Under the pieces are notes generated by a model. The model worked only from the letters and a program-made list of their open reading frames with translations, had not been told where the DNA came from and ran no database searches. Shown piece by piece: positions 41,068 through 50,275 of a DNA stretch of 64,000 nucleotides. Made by a program: the position numbers and the translations under genes. This DNA is from Flavobacterium flavigenum (GTDB taxonomy: Bacteria; Bacteroidota; Bacteroidia; Flavobacteriales; Flavobacteriaceae), in assembly GCF_027111255.2 (NCBI RefSeq), contig NZ_CP114285.2, positions 3,720,001-3,784,000 on the forward strand, read 5' to 3'. Positions within the stretch are counted from its first letter, which is position 1. Each line of letters opens with the position of its first letter.

Positions 41068-43692
41068 TTAAAATTTATAAGATAAAGCCATCGAAAGTGA
41101 TCTTCCGGTCATTGATCTGGCTCTGACAAAATTTACGGTGTTTTCTGTGATGCTTCCTTCTTCGGCTTCTGTAATTGCCAAGGTGTTAAAAAGGTTGTTT
41201 CCAGAAACATTAACAGATAATCCTTTGGCAATGCCTACTTCAACAAATCCATTTACAATTACAAACCCATTCATTACTAATTGATTCGAATCTTGAGCAT
41301 ACGCCTTTGTCTGACCAATGAAGCTCAAACCAAGTGTATTTTTATTATTCATGAATTTATAAGCAGGTAAAAAACTGTACATTAATTTAGGTTGTCTTCT
41401 GGGTTGATTACCATTGTTGTCTCCAGAAGTGATTTCGGCTTTTGTATAAGTTAAGGAACCTCTTAAATCTAAATTATCGGTAAGATTATAAGCAGTTTCT
41501 AACTCTAAACCTATAGATTTGTAATTGTTTTTAATGATACTGTTTGAAGTAGCTTCAAATCCGCCCTGTTCATCTGTTTTAGAGTGAAACGCTGTAGCAT
41601 ATAGGTATCCCTTGTCGAATTTTTGTTTGAATCCAATTTCTGCCTGAGTTAAAAAGTCTAAAGCATTGATTTTATTTCCGTCTAAATAATCTAATCCGCT
41701 AAATAAAATTCTATCGGCCTTGGCAGAAGCACCTCTGCTTATTCTTGCAAATACAGACTGTCTGCTTGCTAAAAGCAGGTTTGCCCCTAAAGTATAAGAA
41801 TAATAATCGTAATCATAGTTTACAGCTGTTGGATTAGCATTGTCAATTGCAAATACATTTTGTTCCGGTGCAGAAATTTCACCATCATTATTAATATCAT
41901 AAGTAGTAGAGACACCTCCTGCAAATGAACCTGTTACTTTTCCTTTGTCATAACGTAAACCTCCTTCAAATGATAAGTTATCTGTTGCATCTACTGAGAT
42001 ATTTAGGTATGGAGCAGAAACATTGTACTGGGTGTCATAATTTCTCGCTAAATTTCCCCAGGCTGGTGTTCCGTACGCATACAATCCATTTTCAGATAAA
42101 GCATTTCCGCCAGCATCATTAACATTAATTAAACGGGGGTTATCATCTGAGACTTCCTGAAGATAGGAATTCCACAACCATGACATAGATACATTTTGCA
42201 TAGATTTAAAAAGACCGGCCGTAATGCCTATTTTGTCGAATTTTTTCGTCAAACGAAGATCGTTCATGAAGTTACCCATATTGTTTAATTGCGTGTCAAA
42301 CATGTGGATTCTTGCCACTAAACCATTTGGGTTATTAAAAGCAGCTCCGTTATCTGCGTAGCTTAAAGTTGATCCGGCTCCAAAAGAGTTTGCAATTGTT
42401 GAAGCAGTTGCTAATTCAGCAGGAAACGGCGAGATAAAACCACCTGAATTAGATGAAAATCTAATATTATCGGTAATTTTCCAATTGTTTTCTAAATTAA
42501 AGGAAGCATTTGCTCCAATTGATTTTGAGACAGGATGCATTCCGTTGGACACAGCTTCTCTGCGCACATTTCCGTCAGGTCCCAATCCAACACTATGCGT
42601 CAGATAAATAGATTGCAAAGCACCAGTTGTAGCATCATAACCATCTACGCTTTTCCAATTTGGATTTGCATTTGTACCTGAAACAGCTACAGGCATTGGC
42701 ATGTAAGCTGCAGCTCTGTCATTTAAGAATTTTGCATAAACAGTAATCGAACCATTTTCGAATTCTTTTGTAATGTTGAATTTAAATTGTCCACCATTAT
42801 TGCTGTTAAATCCTGTTTTTCTAACCCCTTCGCCAGTTCTGTAAAAACCACCTACGTGAAAATACAATCCATCACCGATTTTTGATCCATAATCCAAATC
42901 AGTTCTGAAATTTCCGTAGTCCAATCCAAATGATGTGCTGATGTTACCTCCTTCAGTTTTACCGGTTTTACTGATAAAGTTGATAATTCCACCCGGTGAA
43001 TTAGATGATAAAGTCGATGCTGATCCACCACGAATGGCTTCAATTTTAGCGATGTTTCCGTCAAATCTTGTAAAAATATCTGCTGTTGCAAATGCAATAT
43101 CGCCAAATAATAATACAGGAAGTCCGTCTTCTTGAAGTTGCAGATATTTAGAGCCACCAGAAGAAATTGGTACACCACGCACAGAAATATTCGAATTTCC
43201 TTCACCTCCTGAAGATTCTGAACGAATACCAGGAATGGTTCTGAAGATTTCAGCAGTCGATCTTGGTGCTGATTGTGTAACCTGCTCAGTTCCCAGAGTA
43301 GTGATTGAAACGCTGGATTTGATTTTGGTTTTAGGGTTTACCACTCCGGTAACGACTACATCGTCTAAAACATTTGCATCTTCAACTAATGAAATGTTTT
43401 GAATAGTATTGCCATTTATCGGAATGTTCATTTCAGTTGTTTTGTATCCGATATAAGTAGCAATAATAGTTACTGTTTCGTTTCTTAGATTTGTAAAAGT
43501 ATATTTTCCATCAAAGTCTGTAGCGGTTGCTTTGTCAGAATTTTTTATTGTAATATTTACTCCTGGAATTCCTGCTCCAGTTGCATCAGTAACAGTTCCT
43601 GATAAAGTTGAATTTTGAGAAAAACTGATGTTAAATAGTAATAATGCTATAATTATCCCTATTTTTTTAAATAATGAATTATTTGTTTTCAT
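41068..43692 (-). CDS. TonB-dependent receptor with carboxypeptidase-like N-terminal domain
   Basis: The 874-aa protein has a signal peptide (IGIIIALLLFNISFSQ), a carboxypeptidase-regulatory-like domain at about 28-105 (LSGTVTDATGAGIPGVNITI, ATATDFDGKYTFTNL), a plug (IRSESSGGEGNSNISVRGVP, AKIEAIRGGSASTLSSNSPG) and a long barrel ending in MALSYKF. No SusD-type gene follows, so it is not a Sus pair. Its operon partners suggest uptake of a sugar such as sucrose. It is divergent from the LacI regulator with twin operators between them. Confidence 0.92.
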   Translation of the reverse strand: MKTNNSLFKKIGIIIALLLFNISFSQNSTLSGTVTDATGAGIPGVNITIKNSDKATATDFDGKYTFTNLRNETVTIIATYIGYKTTEMNIPINGNTIQNISLVEDANVLDDVVVTGVVNPKTKIKSSVSITTLGTEQVTQSAPRSTAEIFRTIPGIRSESSGGEGNSNISVRGVPISSGGSKYLQLQEDGLPVLLFGDIAFATADIFTRFDGNIAKIEAIRGGSASTLSSNSPGGIINFISKTGKTEGGNISTSFGLDYGNFRTDLDYGSKIGDGLYFHVGGFYRTGEGVRKTGFNSNNGGQFKFNITKEFENGSITVYAKFLNDRAAAYMPMPVAVSGTNANPNWKSVDGYDATTGALQSIYLTHSVGLGPDGNVRREAVSNGMHPVSKSIGANASFNLENNWKITDNIRFSSNSGGFISPFPAELATASTIANSFGAGSTLSYADNGAAFNNPNGLVARIHMFDTQLNNMGNFMNDLRLTKKFDKIGITAGLFKSMQNVSMSWLWNSYLQEVSDDNPRLINVNDAGGNALSENGLYAYGTPAWGNLARNYDTQYNVSAPYLNISVDATDNLSFEGGLRYDKGKVTGSFAGGVSTTYDINNDGEISAPEQNVFAIDNANPTAVNYDYDYYSYTLGANLLLASRQSVFARISRGASAKADRILFSGLDYLDGNKINALDFLTQAEIGFKQKFDKGYLYATAFHSKTDEQGGFEATSNSIIKNNYKSIGLELETAYNLTDNLDLRGSLTYTKAEITSGDNNGNQPRRQPKLMYSFLPAYKFMNNKNTLGLSFIGQTKAYAQDSNQLVMNGFVIVNGFVEVGIAKGLSVNVSGNNLFNTLAITEAEEGSITENTVNFVRARSMTGRSLSMALSYKF

Positions 43693-43736
43693 AGTGGTTA
43701 TTTACTTAGTTAATAATTTATTTAGTTATTTTTTAT

Positions 43737-43744
43737 CAAATGTA
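43737..43744 (-). promoter_or_regulatory. -7 element of the sugar operon
   Basis: Read leftwards, TACATTTG matches TAnnTTTG. The predicted start near 43733 gives a leader of about 41 nt, and the two operators lie about 52 and 73 bp upstream. Confidence 0.65.
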
Positions 43745-43778
43745 TATATTGTCGTGTAAATTAAATTCTTTTTTTGTA

Positions 43779-43792
43779 CGAAAACGTTTTCG
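43779..43792. promoter_or_regulatory. LacI-type operator 1
   Basis: CGAAAACGTTTTCG is a perfect 14-bp palindrome with the central CG step typical of LacI-family sites. It lies in the divergent promoter region of the sugar operon and its lacI-type regulator. Confidence 0.88.
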
Positions 43793-43799
43793 ATTTTTC

Positions 43800-43813
43800 C
43801 GAAAACGTTTTCG
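43800..43813. promoter_or_regulatory. LacI-type operator 2
   Basis: This is a second identical CGAAAACGTTTTCG. Its centre is 21 bp from that of the first, two helical turns, so two regulator dimers would bind the same face of the DNA. Confidence 0.88.
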
Positions 43814-43846
43814 ATTATAATCAGTTTTTTTTATGATATTTGTTTA

Positions 43847-44878
43847 ATGAGAGAAACTACTTTAAAAGAAATAGCTTCCGCTTTAGGTATATCTATTACC
43901 ACTGTTTCGAAAGCATTGAAAAATTATCCGGATGTTAGTGATAAAACTAAGAAAGCTGTTATTGCTTTGGCTCAGCAGCTCGATTATACACCCAATAGTT
44001 TTGCCGTGAATTTGAGGACTAAAGAATCAAAAACAATTGGTCTTATTATTCCAGAAGTAGTGCATCATTTTTTTTCAGGTGTTGTAAATGGTATTATTGC
44101 CGAAGCAGAGAAAAATGGGTATTTGGTCATCATCCTTCAGTCTAATGAATCTTTAGAGTTAGAAAAAAAGCAAATAGCACTTTTGATTAATAAAAGAGTG
44201 GATGGAATTATCATGTCACTTTCTAATGAATCAAATGATGATGTTCATATTAAGGATATCCTTAAAAAAGAAATTCCATTTGTGCAGTTTGATAAAATCT
44301 CTAAGTTAATTCCAAGCTCCAAAGTTGTCATCAATGATCAAAAAGCGGCCATGGAAGCCGTTCAGCATTTAATTGATATGGGATGCAGGAAAATAGCTCA
44401 TATCCGGGGGCTTGAAAATCCACAAAATGCTATTGATCGTTTTTTGGGATACAAAAAAGCACTGGAAAAAAACGGAATTCCTTTTGATTCTAAGCTGGTA
44501 TATTCTTGTAAAGCAATCACCTTTGAGCAGGGAGTAGAATTTGCAAAGCAAATTTTGGAGGAAGATAAAGGTATTGATGGGATTTTTGTAATTACAGACC
44601 TTGTAGCGGTTGGGGTTTTGGCACATTTTAATGAAAAAGGAATCCAAGTACCCAATCAGATTGCTGTTATAGGTTTTAGTAATTGGTTAGTTTCTCAGGT
44701 AATTACACCCAAGTTGAGTACGGTCAATCAGCCAAGTTATGATATGGGCGTAGCAGCATTTAATTTATTGCTGGAAGAAATCCTTTGCCGTAAGGAAGGA
44801 AATGTGTTTAAACCTAAAATAATTGAATTAGAAACAGAGGTGATTGTTCGCGAGTCTACTTTGAAAAAAAGCAAATAA
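43847..44878 (+). CDS. LacI-family transcriptional regulator of the sugar operon
   Basis: The 343-aa protein has an N-terminal LacI helix-turn-helix (TLKEIASALGISITTVSKAL, hinge NSFAVNLRTKESKTIGLIIP) and a periplasmic-binding-protein-like sensor domain (VVHHFFSGVVNGIIAEAEKN, KRVDGIIMSLSNE, IAVIGFSNWLVSQVITPKLS). It is divergent from the receptor-transporter-glycosidase-kinase operon and should bind the twin operators at 43779-43813. A -7-like GATATTTG at 43835-43842 would give an almost leaderless mRNA. The effector is probably the sugar or a phosphorylated product. Confidence 0.93.
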   Translation: MRETTLKEIASALGISITTVSKALKNYPDVSDKTKKAVIALAQQLDYTPNSFAVNLRTKESKTIGLIIPEVVHHFFSGVVNGIIAEAEKNGYLVIILQSNESLELEKKQIALLINKRVDGIIMSLSNESNDDVHIKDILKKEIPFVQFDKISKLIPSSKVVINDQKAAMEAVQHLIDMGCRKIAHIRGLENPQNAIDRFLGYKKALEKNGIPFDSKLVYSCKAITFEQGVEFAKQILEEDKGIDGIFVITDLVAVGVLAHFNEKGIQVPNQIAVIGFSNWLVSQVITPKLSTVNQPSYDMGVAAFNLLLEEILCRKEGNVFKPKIIELETEVIVRESTLKKSK

Positions 44879-44998
44879 GAACGATTTTCAATTTAAAGCG
44901 CTTTTATATAACACTGCAAATATAACCTTTTTGATTTTAAGGTATTTTAGGGTTGAATAATAGATTATATTTAAGCTTTTTTCATATAATTTTACCAA

Positions 44999-45026
44999 AT
45001 GATGAATTAAATTTAAAATTCATCAT
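44999..45026. repeat. Perfect inverted repeat upstream of the M3 peptidase gene
   Basis: ATGATGAATT (44999-45008) and AATTCATCAT (45017-45026) pair perfectly around an 8-base loop. It lies in the 240-bp gap between the LacI regulator and the peptidase gene, with no T tract after it. It may be a regulator site or a weak terminator. Confidence 0.55.
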
Positions 45027-45118
45027 AAGGATGCCGATGTTAAATTTTCATTACGTTAAGTGATTTTTGGTTATTTTTGAAACAATAAGTTTTGTTTCTT
45101 AAATTACAAATTAAAATA

Positions 45119-47239
45119 ATGAAAAAATTAATAGCAGTTTTTATCATGAGTACAGCCTCTTTTGCAGCTACTGCACAAAACAATTCGGACAATCCGTTAT
45201 TACAGCCTTGGAAAGAACCTTACGGGGGAGTTCCTGCTTTTGATTCATATCAAGTTTCAGATTTTAAACCTGCAATTCAGTTTGCAATTCAGGAAAAACT
45301 AAATGAAATTGATGTAATTGCGAATAATCCAAAAGCGCCAACGTTTGATAATACAATTGCAGCTTTGGAACGTTCTGGTAAAACTATAGATCGAATTTCT
45401 GCCGTTTACGGAATTTACAGGTCAAACTTAAGTAGTCCTGAATTTAATGTTATTGACAGAGAAATGTCGCCTAAATTTTCTGAATTTAGTGATAAAATCA
45501 ATCAGAATAAAAAACTTTTTACAAGAATTGAAACCTTATATAATTCTAAGGAAAGTAAAAAATTAACCAGCGAACAGCAGCGTTTGATTTGGTTGTATTA
45601 TACAAATTTTGTTCGTCAGGGAGCAAAGTTAAATGAAGCGGATAAAGAGAAAGTAGCTGCTGTAAATAAAGAATTAGCGTCTCTTTTTACTCTTTTCAGT
45701 CAAAATTTATTGGCCGAAGAGCAGAATCAATATGTAGAATTAAAAACAGAAAATGACTTTGATGGTCTGCCTGAAGAGGTAAAAAAAGCTGCTATTGCTG
45801 AGGCTAAAGAAAGAAAGCTGAATGTTATGGGATGTATTGCTAATACACGTTCTTCCATTGAGCCGTTTTTGACTTTTTCGACACGCAGGGATTTAAGGGA
45901 AAAAGCATTTGATATTTTTGTAAAACGAGGAGATAATGGAAATGCAAATGATAATAATGCGACTTTAGTTTCTATTTTAGAATTACGAACTAAAAAAGCG
46001 AAATTACTTGGTTATCCAACTTTTGCTCATTGGAGTTTGTCAAACAAAATGGCAAAAGATCCGCAAAAAACTTTAGACTTAATGCTTTCTGTTTGGGAAC
46101 CTGCAGTTGAAAAAGTACACGAGGATGTAGCAGAAATGCAAAAAATCGTAGATGGAGAAGGGGGTAAGTTTAAAATCCAGCCATGGGATTATCGTTATTA
46201 TGCTGAAAAAGTTAGAAAAGTTAAGTATGATTTAGATCAAAACGAAGTCAAACCATACTTACAATTAGAAAAATTGAGAGAAGGAATGTTTTGGGTGGCA
46301 GGAGAATTATTTAATTTGAATTTCAAGCAGGTTACCAATGTGCCGGTTTATCATCCTGATGTCCGTGTTTGGGAAGTAAGTAATAAATTAACGGGTAAAG
46401 CAGTTGGGTTATGGTATTTTGATCCCTATGCACGTGCAGGGAAACGTTCAGGAGCCTGGATGAATGCTTATCGTAACCAGCAGAGATTAGATGGAGAGGT
46501 TCTGACAATCGTGTCTAATAATTGTAACTTCGTAAAAGGTGCTCCAAATGAAGCTATTTTAATCTCATGGGACGATGCTTCGACTTTATTTCATGAGTTT
46601 GGACATGCGCTTCACGGATTATGTTCAAATGTTACCTATCCAAGTTTGGCAGGAACTTCTGTAGCTCGTGATTATGTTGAATTTCCATCTCAATTGTTAG
46701 AGCATTGGTTAGCAACTCCAGAAGTATTAAATAAATTTGCGCTGCATTATAAAACGGGAGAGCCATTGCCTAAATCTTTGGTGGACAGAATTGAAAGAGC
46801 AGCAAATTTTGGAGAAGGATTTTCAACAGTGGAAACTATTTCAAGTTCATTGGTTGATATGAAACTGCATTTGGCTACAGAAAAAATCGATCCGAAGAAA
46901 TTTGAGAAGGAAACTTTAGATGCGCTTCATATGCCTTCAGAAATTGTAATGCGTCACCGAATTCCACAGTTTGGGCATATCTTTTCAGGCGATGGTTATT
47001 CAGCAGGATATTACAGTTATTTATGGGCTGACGTTATTAATGCAGATGCCTGGGAAGCTTTTACAGAAGGAAAAGGGCCTTATGATAAAGCAGTGGCAAA
47101 ACGTCTGTATGAAACTGTTTTCAGTGTTGGAAATACAATTGATCAGGAGAAAGCGTATGAAAATTTTAGAGGCAGAGCCCCAAAGTCTGACGCTTTAATG
47201 CGTGCCAGAAATTTTCCGGTTGCCGGAACTAAAAAATAA
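45119..47239 (+). CDS. M3-family metallopeptidase (peptidyl-dipeptidase Dcp-like)
   Basis: From ATG 45119 the 706-aa protein has a signal peptide (LIAVFIMSTASFAATAQ) and the M3 fold. The zinc motif is FHEFGHALHGL, with the third ligand and family segments in YVEFPSQLLEHW, FSGDGYSAGYYSYLWADVIN and FSVGNTIDQEKAYENFRGR. It is the Dcp/oligopeptidase A type that cuts dipeptides from C-termini of peptides, here in the periplasm. The frame also opens at TTG 45092, but this precedes the signal peptide. It is monocistronic with a terminator after it. Confidence 0.94.
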   Translation: MKKLIAVFIMSTASFAATAQNNSDNPLLQPWKEPYGGVPAFDSYQVSDFKPAIQFAIQEKLNEIDVIANNPKAPTFDNTIAALERSGKTIDRISAVYGIYRSNLSSPEFNVIDREMSPKFSEFSDKINQNKKLFTRIETLYNSKESKKLTSEQQRLIWLYYTNFVRQGAKLNEADKEKVAAVNKELASLFTLFSQNLLAEEQNQYVELKTENDFDGLPEEVKKAAIAEAKERKLNVMGCIANTRSSIEPFLTFSTRRDLREKAFDIFVKRGDNGNANDNNATLVSILELRTKKAKLLGYPTFAHWSLSNKMAKDPQKTLDLMLSVWEPAVEKVHEDVAEMQKIVDGEGGKFKIQPWDYRYYAEKVRKVKYDLDQNEVKPYLQLEKLREGMFWVAGELFNLNFKQVTNVPVYHPDVRVWEVSNKLTGKAVGLWYFDPYARAGKRSGAWMNAYRNQQRLDGEVLTIVSNNCNFVKGAPNEAILISWDDASTLFHEFGHALHGLCSNVTYPSLAGTSVARDYVEFPSQLLEHWLATPEVLNKFALHYKTGEPLPKSLVDRIERAANFGEGFSTVETISSSLVDMKLHLATEKIDPKKFEKETLDALHMPSEIVMRHRIPQFGHIFSGDGYSAGYYSYLWADVINADAWEAFTEGKGPYDKAVAKRLYETVFSVGNTIDQEKAYENFRGRAPKSDALMRARNFPVAGTKK

Positions 47240-47284
47240 ATGACCAGATAGACGTGTAATCGATGCGTTATATTCATAAAAGAC

Positions 47285-47316
47285 AAAAGCCCGAATAACT
47301 AAATATTCGGGCTTTT
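47285..47316. terminator. Bidirectional terminator
   Basis: AAAAGCCCGAATA (47285-47297) and TATTCGGGCTTTT (47304-47316) form a perfect 13-bp stem between the peptidase gene and the convergent tsf. Confidence 0.92.
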
Positions 47317-47336
47317 TGTATTGAAAAAATAATATA

Positions 47337-48299
47337 TTAACCTAAAGTAACTCTTTTGAAACCAGTGATTTCAACGTTGAATCCTTTAACGTAATCACCA
47401 ACTTTTTTACTGTCATCTTTGATGAAGTTTTGATCTAATAAAGCTTTTTCCTGATCTAAAGTAGTGTTGTCAGAGATAAAACGTTGTACTTTTCCTGGAA
47501 GAATTTTATCCCAGATTTGCTCTGGTTTACCTTCAGCTTTTAATTCAGCTTTAGCATCTTCTTCAGCTTGTTTGATAACTTCAGGAGTTAATTGAGAGTA
47601 AGAGATGTATTTAGGAACATTTTTTAAAGTTTTTCCTAAACGTGCAGCTTCTTCGTTATCTTTTTCGATTACAGCAATACGGGCAGCAAGTTCAGATTCA
47701 ACGAAAGCAGGATCAAAATCTTTGTAAGATAATGTGTCAGCTCCCATAGAAGCAACTTGCATAGAAACATCTTTTGTTAAAGTTTCAGCATTAGCAATTG
47801 GAGCAGAAATAGCTGTTAAAGCAGCAATTTTGTTTACGTGAACATAAGATCCAACGAAAGCACCTTCTAAAATTTCAAAACCACCGATTTCGATTTTCTC
47901 ACCGATAACTCCAGTTTGCTCAATTAATTTTTCAGCAACAGTAATTCCGTTGAAATCAGAAGCTAAAAATTCTTCTTTAGAAGAGAAGTTGATAGCTCTT
48001 TCCACTAAATCTTTAGCTAAAGTTACGAAAGCCTCATTTTTACCTACGAAGTCAGTTTCACAGTTTAAAGTAAGGATAGCTCCTTTAGTGTTGTCAGCAT
48101 TGATAAAAGAAACAGCAGCTCCTTCAGAAGACTCACGGTCAGAACGGTTAGCAGCAACTTTTTGTCCTTTTTCTCTAAGGATTTGTATTGCTTTATCGAA
48201 ATCTCCTTCAGCTTCAACTAAAGCTTTTTTACAGTCCATCATTCCGGCACCTGTAGATTGTCTTAATTTATTTACGTCTGCAGCAGTAATTGTTGCCAT
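47337..48299 (-). CDS. tsf: Elongation factor Ts
   Basis: EF-Ts exchanges GDP for GTP on EF-Tu. The 320-aa protein has the N-terminal UBA-like domain (ADVNKLRQSTGAGMMDCKKA, LVEAEGDFDKAIQILREKGQ) and the core contact motif LNCETDFVGKNEAFVTLAKD, followed by the duplicated core. The length is typical of Bacteroidota. It lies 138 bp downstream of rpsB on the same strand, the conserved rpsB-tsf order. The gap carries degenerate TTTGGAATTT units. Confidence 0.98.
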   Translation of the reverse strand: MATITAADVNKLRQSTGAGMMDCKKALVEAEGDFDKAIQILREKGQKVAANRSDRESSEGAAVSFINADNTKGAILTLNCETDFVGKNEAFVTLAKDLVERAINFSSKEEFLASDFNGITVAEKLIEQTGVIGEKIEIGGFEILEGAFVGSYVHVNKIAALTAISAPIANAETLTKDVSMQVASMGADTLSYKDFDPAFVESELAARIAVIEKDNEEAARLGKTLKNVPKYISYSQLTPEVIKQAEEDAKAELKAEGKPEQIWDKILPGKVQRFISDNTTLDQEKALLDQNFIKDDSKKVGDYVKGFNVEITGFKRVTLG

Positions 48300-48339
48300 A
48301 ATATTTTGAATTTTAATGTTAAAAGTAAAAATTCCATAT

Positions 48340-48437
48340 TCTAAATCCCAAAGTCCAATTTTATTAAATTATCAACATAACGTTTTTAATTTTTTATTTG
48401 GAATCTGGAATTTAAAATTTGGAATTTAAAATTTGAT
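48340..48437. repeat. Degenerate TTTGGAATTT units between rpsB and tsf
   Basis: GGAATCTGGAATTTAAAATT (48400-48419) and the following TGGAATTTAAAATTTG are direct units of a short AT-rich motif, with inverse copies near 48332-48347 (ATTCCATATTC, AATCCC). Similar units lie at 4290-4337, 7744-7775, 12908-12940 and 25490-25645. They seem to be spread only in gaps between genes. Confidence 0.5.
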
Positions 48438-49214
48438 TTATTCTTCAGTTGCAGGAGCAGCTTCAGCTTCAACAGCAGGAGCAGCTTCTTCTTCAGCAGC
48501 AGCAACTTCAGTTTCTTTTTCTGCACCTCTGTCAGATAGACCTTCGATTACAGCAGTAGTTACTAAAGATAAAATTTTGTCAATTGATTTAGAAGCATCA
48601 TCATTTGCAGGAATCACGTAATCAACCTCTCTTGGGTCAGAATTCGTATCAACCATTGCGAAAACTGGAATGTTTAATTTTTGAGCTTCTTTTATTGCGA
48701 TGTGTTCGGCTTTGATATCTACTACGAACAATGCTGCAGGTAGTCTGGACATATCAGCAATTGAACCTAAGTTTTTCTCTAATTTAGCACGTAGACGATC
48801 AACTTGCAAACGCTCTTTTTTAGATAGAGTGTTGAAAGTACCATCTTTCTTCATTTTATCGATAGAAGACATTTTTTTAACTGCCTTTCTGATAGTTACG
48901 AAGTTAGTTAGCATTCCACCTGGCCATCTTTCAGTAATGTAAGGCATGTTTGCAGCTTTTGCTTTTTCAGCAACGATGTCTTTTGCTTGTTTTTTGGTAG
49001 CTACGAATAAGATTTTTCTACCTGATGCAGCGATTTTTTTCAAAGCTTCATTAGCTTCTTCAATTTTAGCTGCAGTTTTATATAGATTGATAATGTGAAT
49101 ACCATTACGCTCCATATAAATGTAAGGAGCCATGTTTGGATCCCATTTTCTAGTCATGTGTCCGAAGTGAACACCTGCTTCTAGTAATTCTTTTACTTCT
49201 ATTTTGTTTGCCAT
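48438..49214 (-). CDS. rpsB: 30S ribosomal protein S2
   Basis: S2 joins late in 30S assembly and holds S1 on the ribosome. The 258-aa protein shows the family motifs LLEAGVHFGHMTRKWDPNMA, GRKILFVATKKQAKDIV, ITERWPGGMLTNFVTIRKAV, AALFVVDIKAEHIAIKEAQ and FAMVDTNSDPREVDYVIPAN. The final 30 residues form a Glu/Ala-rich tail (VAAAEEEAAPAVEAEAAPAT) beyond the usual end, a common feature in this phylum. The gene has a structured leader (49241-49313). Confidence 0.98.
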   Translation of the reverse strand: MANKIEVKELLEAGVHFGHMTRKWDPNMAPYIYMERNGIHIINLYKTAAKIEEANEALKKIAASGRKILFVATKKQAKDIVAEKAKAANMPYITERWPGGMLTNFVTIRKAVKKMSSIDKMKKDGTFNTLSKKERLQVDRLRAKLEKNLGSIADMSRLPAALFVVDIKAEHIAIKEAQKLNIPVFAMVDTNSDPREVDYVIPANDDASKSIDKILSLVTTAVIEGLSDRGAEKETEVAAAEEEAAPAVEAEAAPATEE

Positions 49215-49240
49215 TTTTGTACTAGTTTACGTTCTGTTGA

Positions 49241-49313
49241 TTAGCAATGTATAAATGGCGGTTTCCCAGGCTTTATACATTTAGATGCTAAACTATATCC
49301 TACCTCGGTAGGA
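49241..49313 (-). promoter_or_regulatory. rpsB: Structured 5' leader of rpsB (two hairpins)
   Basis: Two hairpins lie in the leader. TTAGCAATGTATAAA (49241-49255) pairs with 49272-49291 (TTTATACAT, a five-base bulge, TGCTAA), giving about 15 pairs. TCCTAC/GTAGGA with a four-base loop lies at 49298-49313. Neither is followed by a T tract. Ribosomal protein leaders of this kind often bind their own product, so S2 autoregulation is a reasonable inference. Confidence 0.6.
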
Positions 49314-49390
49314 GAGCAACAATAACTGTGTTTTTTAATTTCAATAAATAATTGATAATGTCTTGTACCATCTGAACAAGACAGGTAATA

Positions 49391-49777
49391 TTAACGTTTA
49401 GAGAACTGGAATCTCTTACGAGCTTTCTTCTGACCGAATTTCTTACGTTCAACCATTCTTGGGTCTCTTGTTAATAAACCTTCTGGTTTAAGGATTCCTC
49501 TGTTTTCAGCGTTAACTTCGCACATTACGCGTGCTAATGCCATTCTTACAGCTTCTGCCTGACCAGTTGTACCACCTCCGTAAACGTTTACTTTTACGTC
49601 AAAGTTACCAGCGTTTTCTGTCATAGAAAGCGGTTGTAATACTTTGTATTGTAAAGTTGCAGTTGGAAAGTAAGTTGCGAATTCTTTTTTGTTTACAGTG
49701 ATGTTTCCAGTTCCTTCAGAAACATAAACACGTGCAACAGCGGTTTTTCTTCTACCGATTTTGTGAATAACTCCCAT
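49391..49777 (-). CDS. rpsI: 30S ribosomal protein S9
   Basis: The 128-aa protein has the S9 family start (IHKIGRRKTAVARVYVSEGT) and the conserved middle VYGGGTTGQAEAVRMALARV. It ends in the Arg/Lys tail that reaches the P-site tRNA (MVERKKFGQKKARKRFQFSK, R). It begins one base within the rplM stop, the universal rplM-rpsI pair. Confidence 0.98.
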   Translation of the reverse strand: MGVIHKIGRRKTAVARVYVSEGTGNITVNKKEFATYFPTATLQYKVLQPLSMTENAGNFDVKVNVYGGGTTGQAEAVRMALARVMCEVNAENRGILKPEGLLTRDPRMVERKKFGQKKARKRFQFSKR

Positions 49778-50232
49778 TACTTAAGATCATTTAGGTTAAC
49801 AGTTCTAGGTTTTTGAGCTCCGTGAGTGTGCTCAGATCCTACAACAACATTTAGATTTCTGAAAAGTTCTGCTCCTAATTTGTTTTTAGGTAACATACCT
49901 TTTACCGCTTTTTCTACTAATAATGCAGGATTTTTTGCTTGCAATACTTTAGCAGTTAAAGTTCTTTGTCCTCCTGGGTAACCTGTATGACGCATGTAAA
50001 TTTTGTCATTCATTTTTGTACCTGTAAGGTTAATTTTTTCTGAGTTGATAACAATTACGTTATCTCCACAGTCAACGTGCGGTGTGTAACTTGGCTTGTA
50101 CTTACCTCTTAAGATCATCGCAACCTTTGAAGCAAGACGTCCTAAGTTATGACCTTCAGCGTCAACAACAATCCACTCTTTAGTTATAGTGGTTTTGTTT
50201 GCTGAAACTGTTTTGTAGCTTAATGCGTCCAT
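49777..50232 (-). CDS. rplM: 50S ribosomal protein L13
   Basis: The 151-aa protein has the L13 motifs EWIVVDAEGHNLGRLASKVA, LRGKYKPSYTPHVDCGDNVI, INSEKINLTGTKMNDKIYMR, HTGYPGGQR and VEKAVKGMLPKNKLGAELFR. It is the first gene of the rplM-rpsI operon. A hairpin lies at the very 5' end of the predicted transcript (50256-50275). Confidence 0.98.
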   Translation of the reverse strand: MDALSYKTVSANKTTITKEWIVVDAEGHNLGRLASKVAMILRGKYKPSYTPHVDCGDNVIVINSEKINLTGTKMNDKIYMRHTGYPGGQRTLTAKVLQAKNPALLVEKAVKGMLPKNKLGAELFRNLNVVVGSEHTHGAQKPRTVNLNDLK

Positions 50233-50255
50233 AATATTATTTTAATTAAACATTC

Positions 50256-50275
50256 CATCCCCAATAAAGGGGATG
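50256..50275 (-). promoter_or_regulatory. 5'-terminal hairpin of the rplM-rpsI mRNA
   Basis: CATCCCC and GGGGATG (20 bp in all, 50256-50275) pair around AATAAA. The predicted transcription start (about 50272) falls within a few bases of its upstream edge, so the mRNA would begin with this hairpin. It may protect the 5' end or serve L13 autoregulation. Confidence 0.6.
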
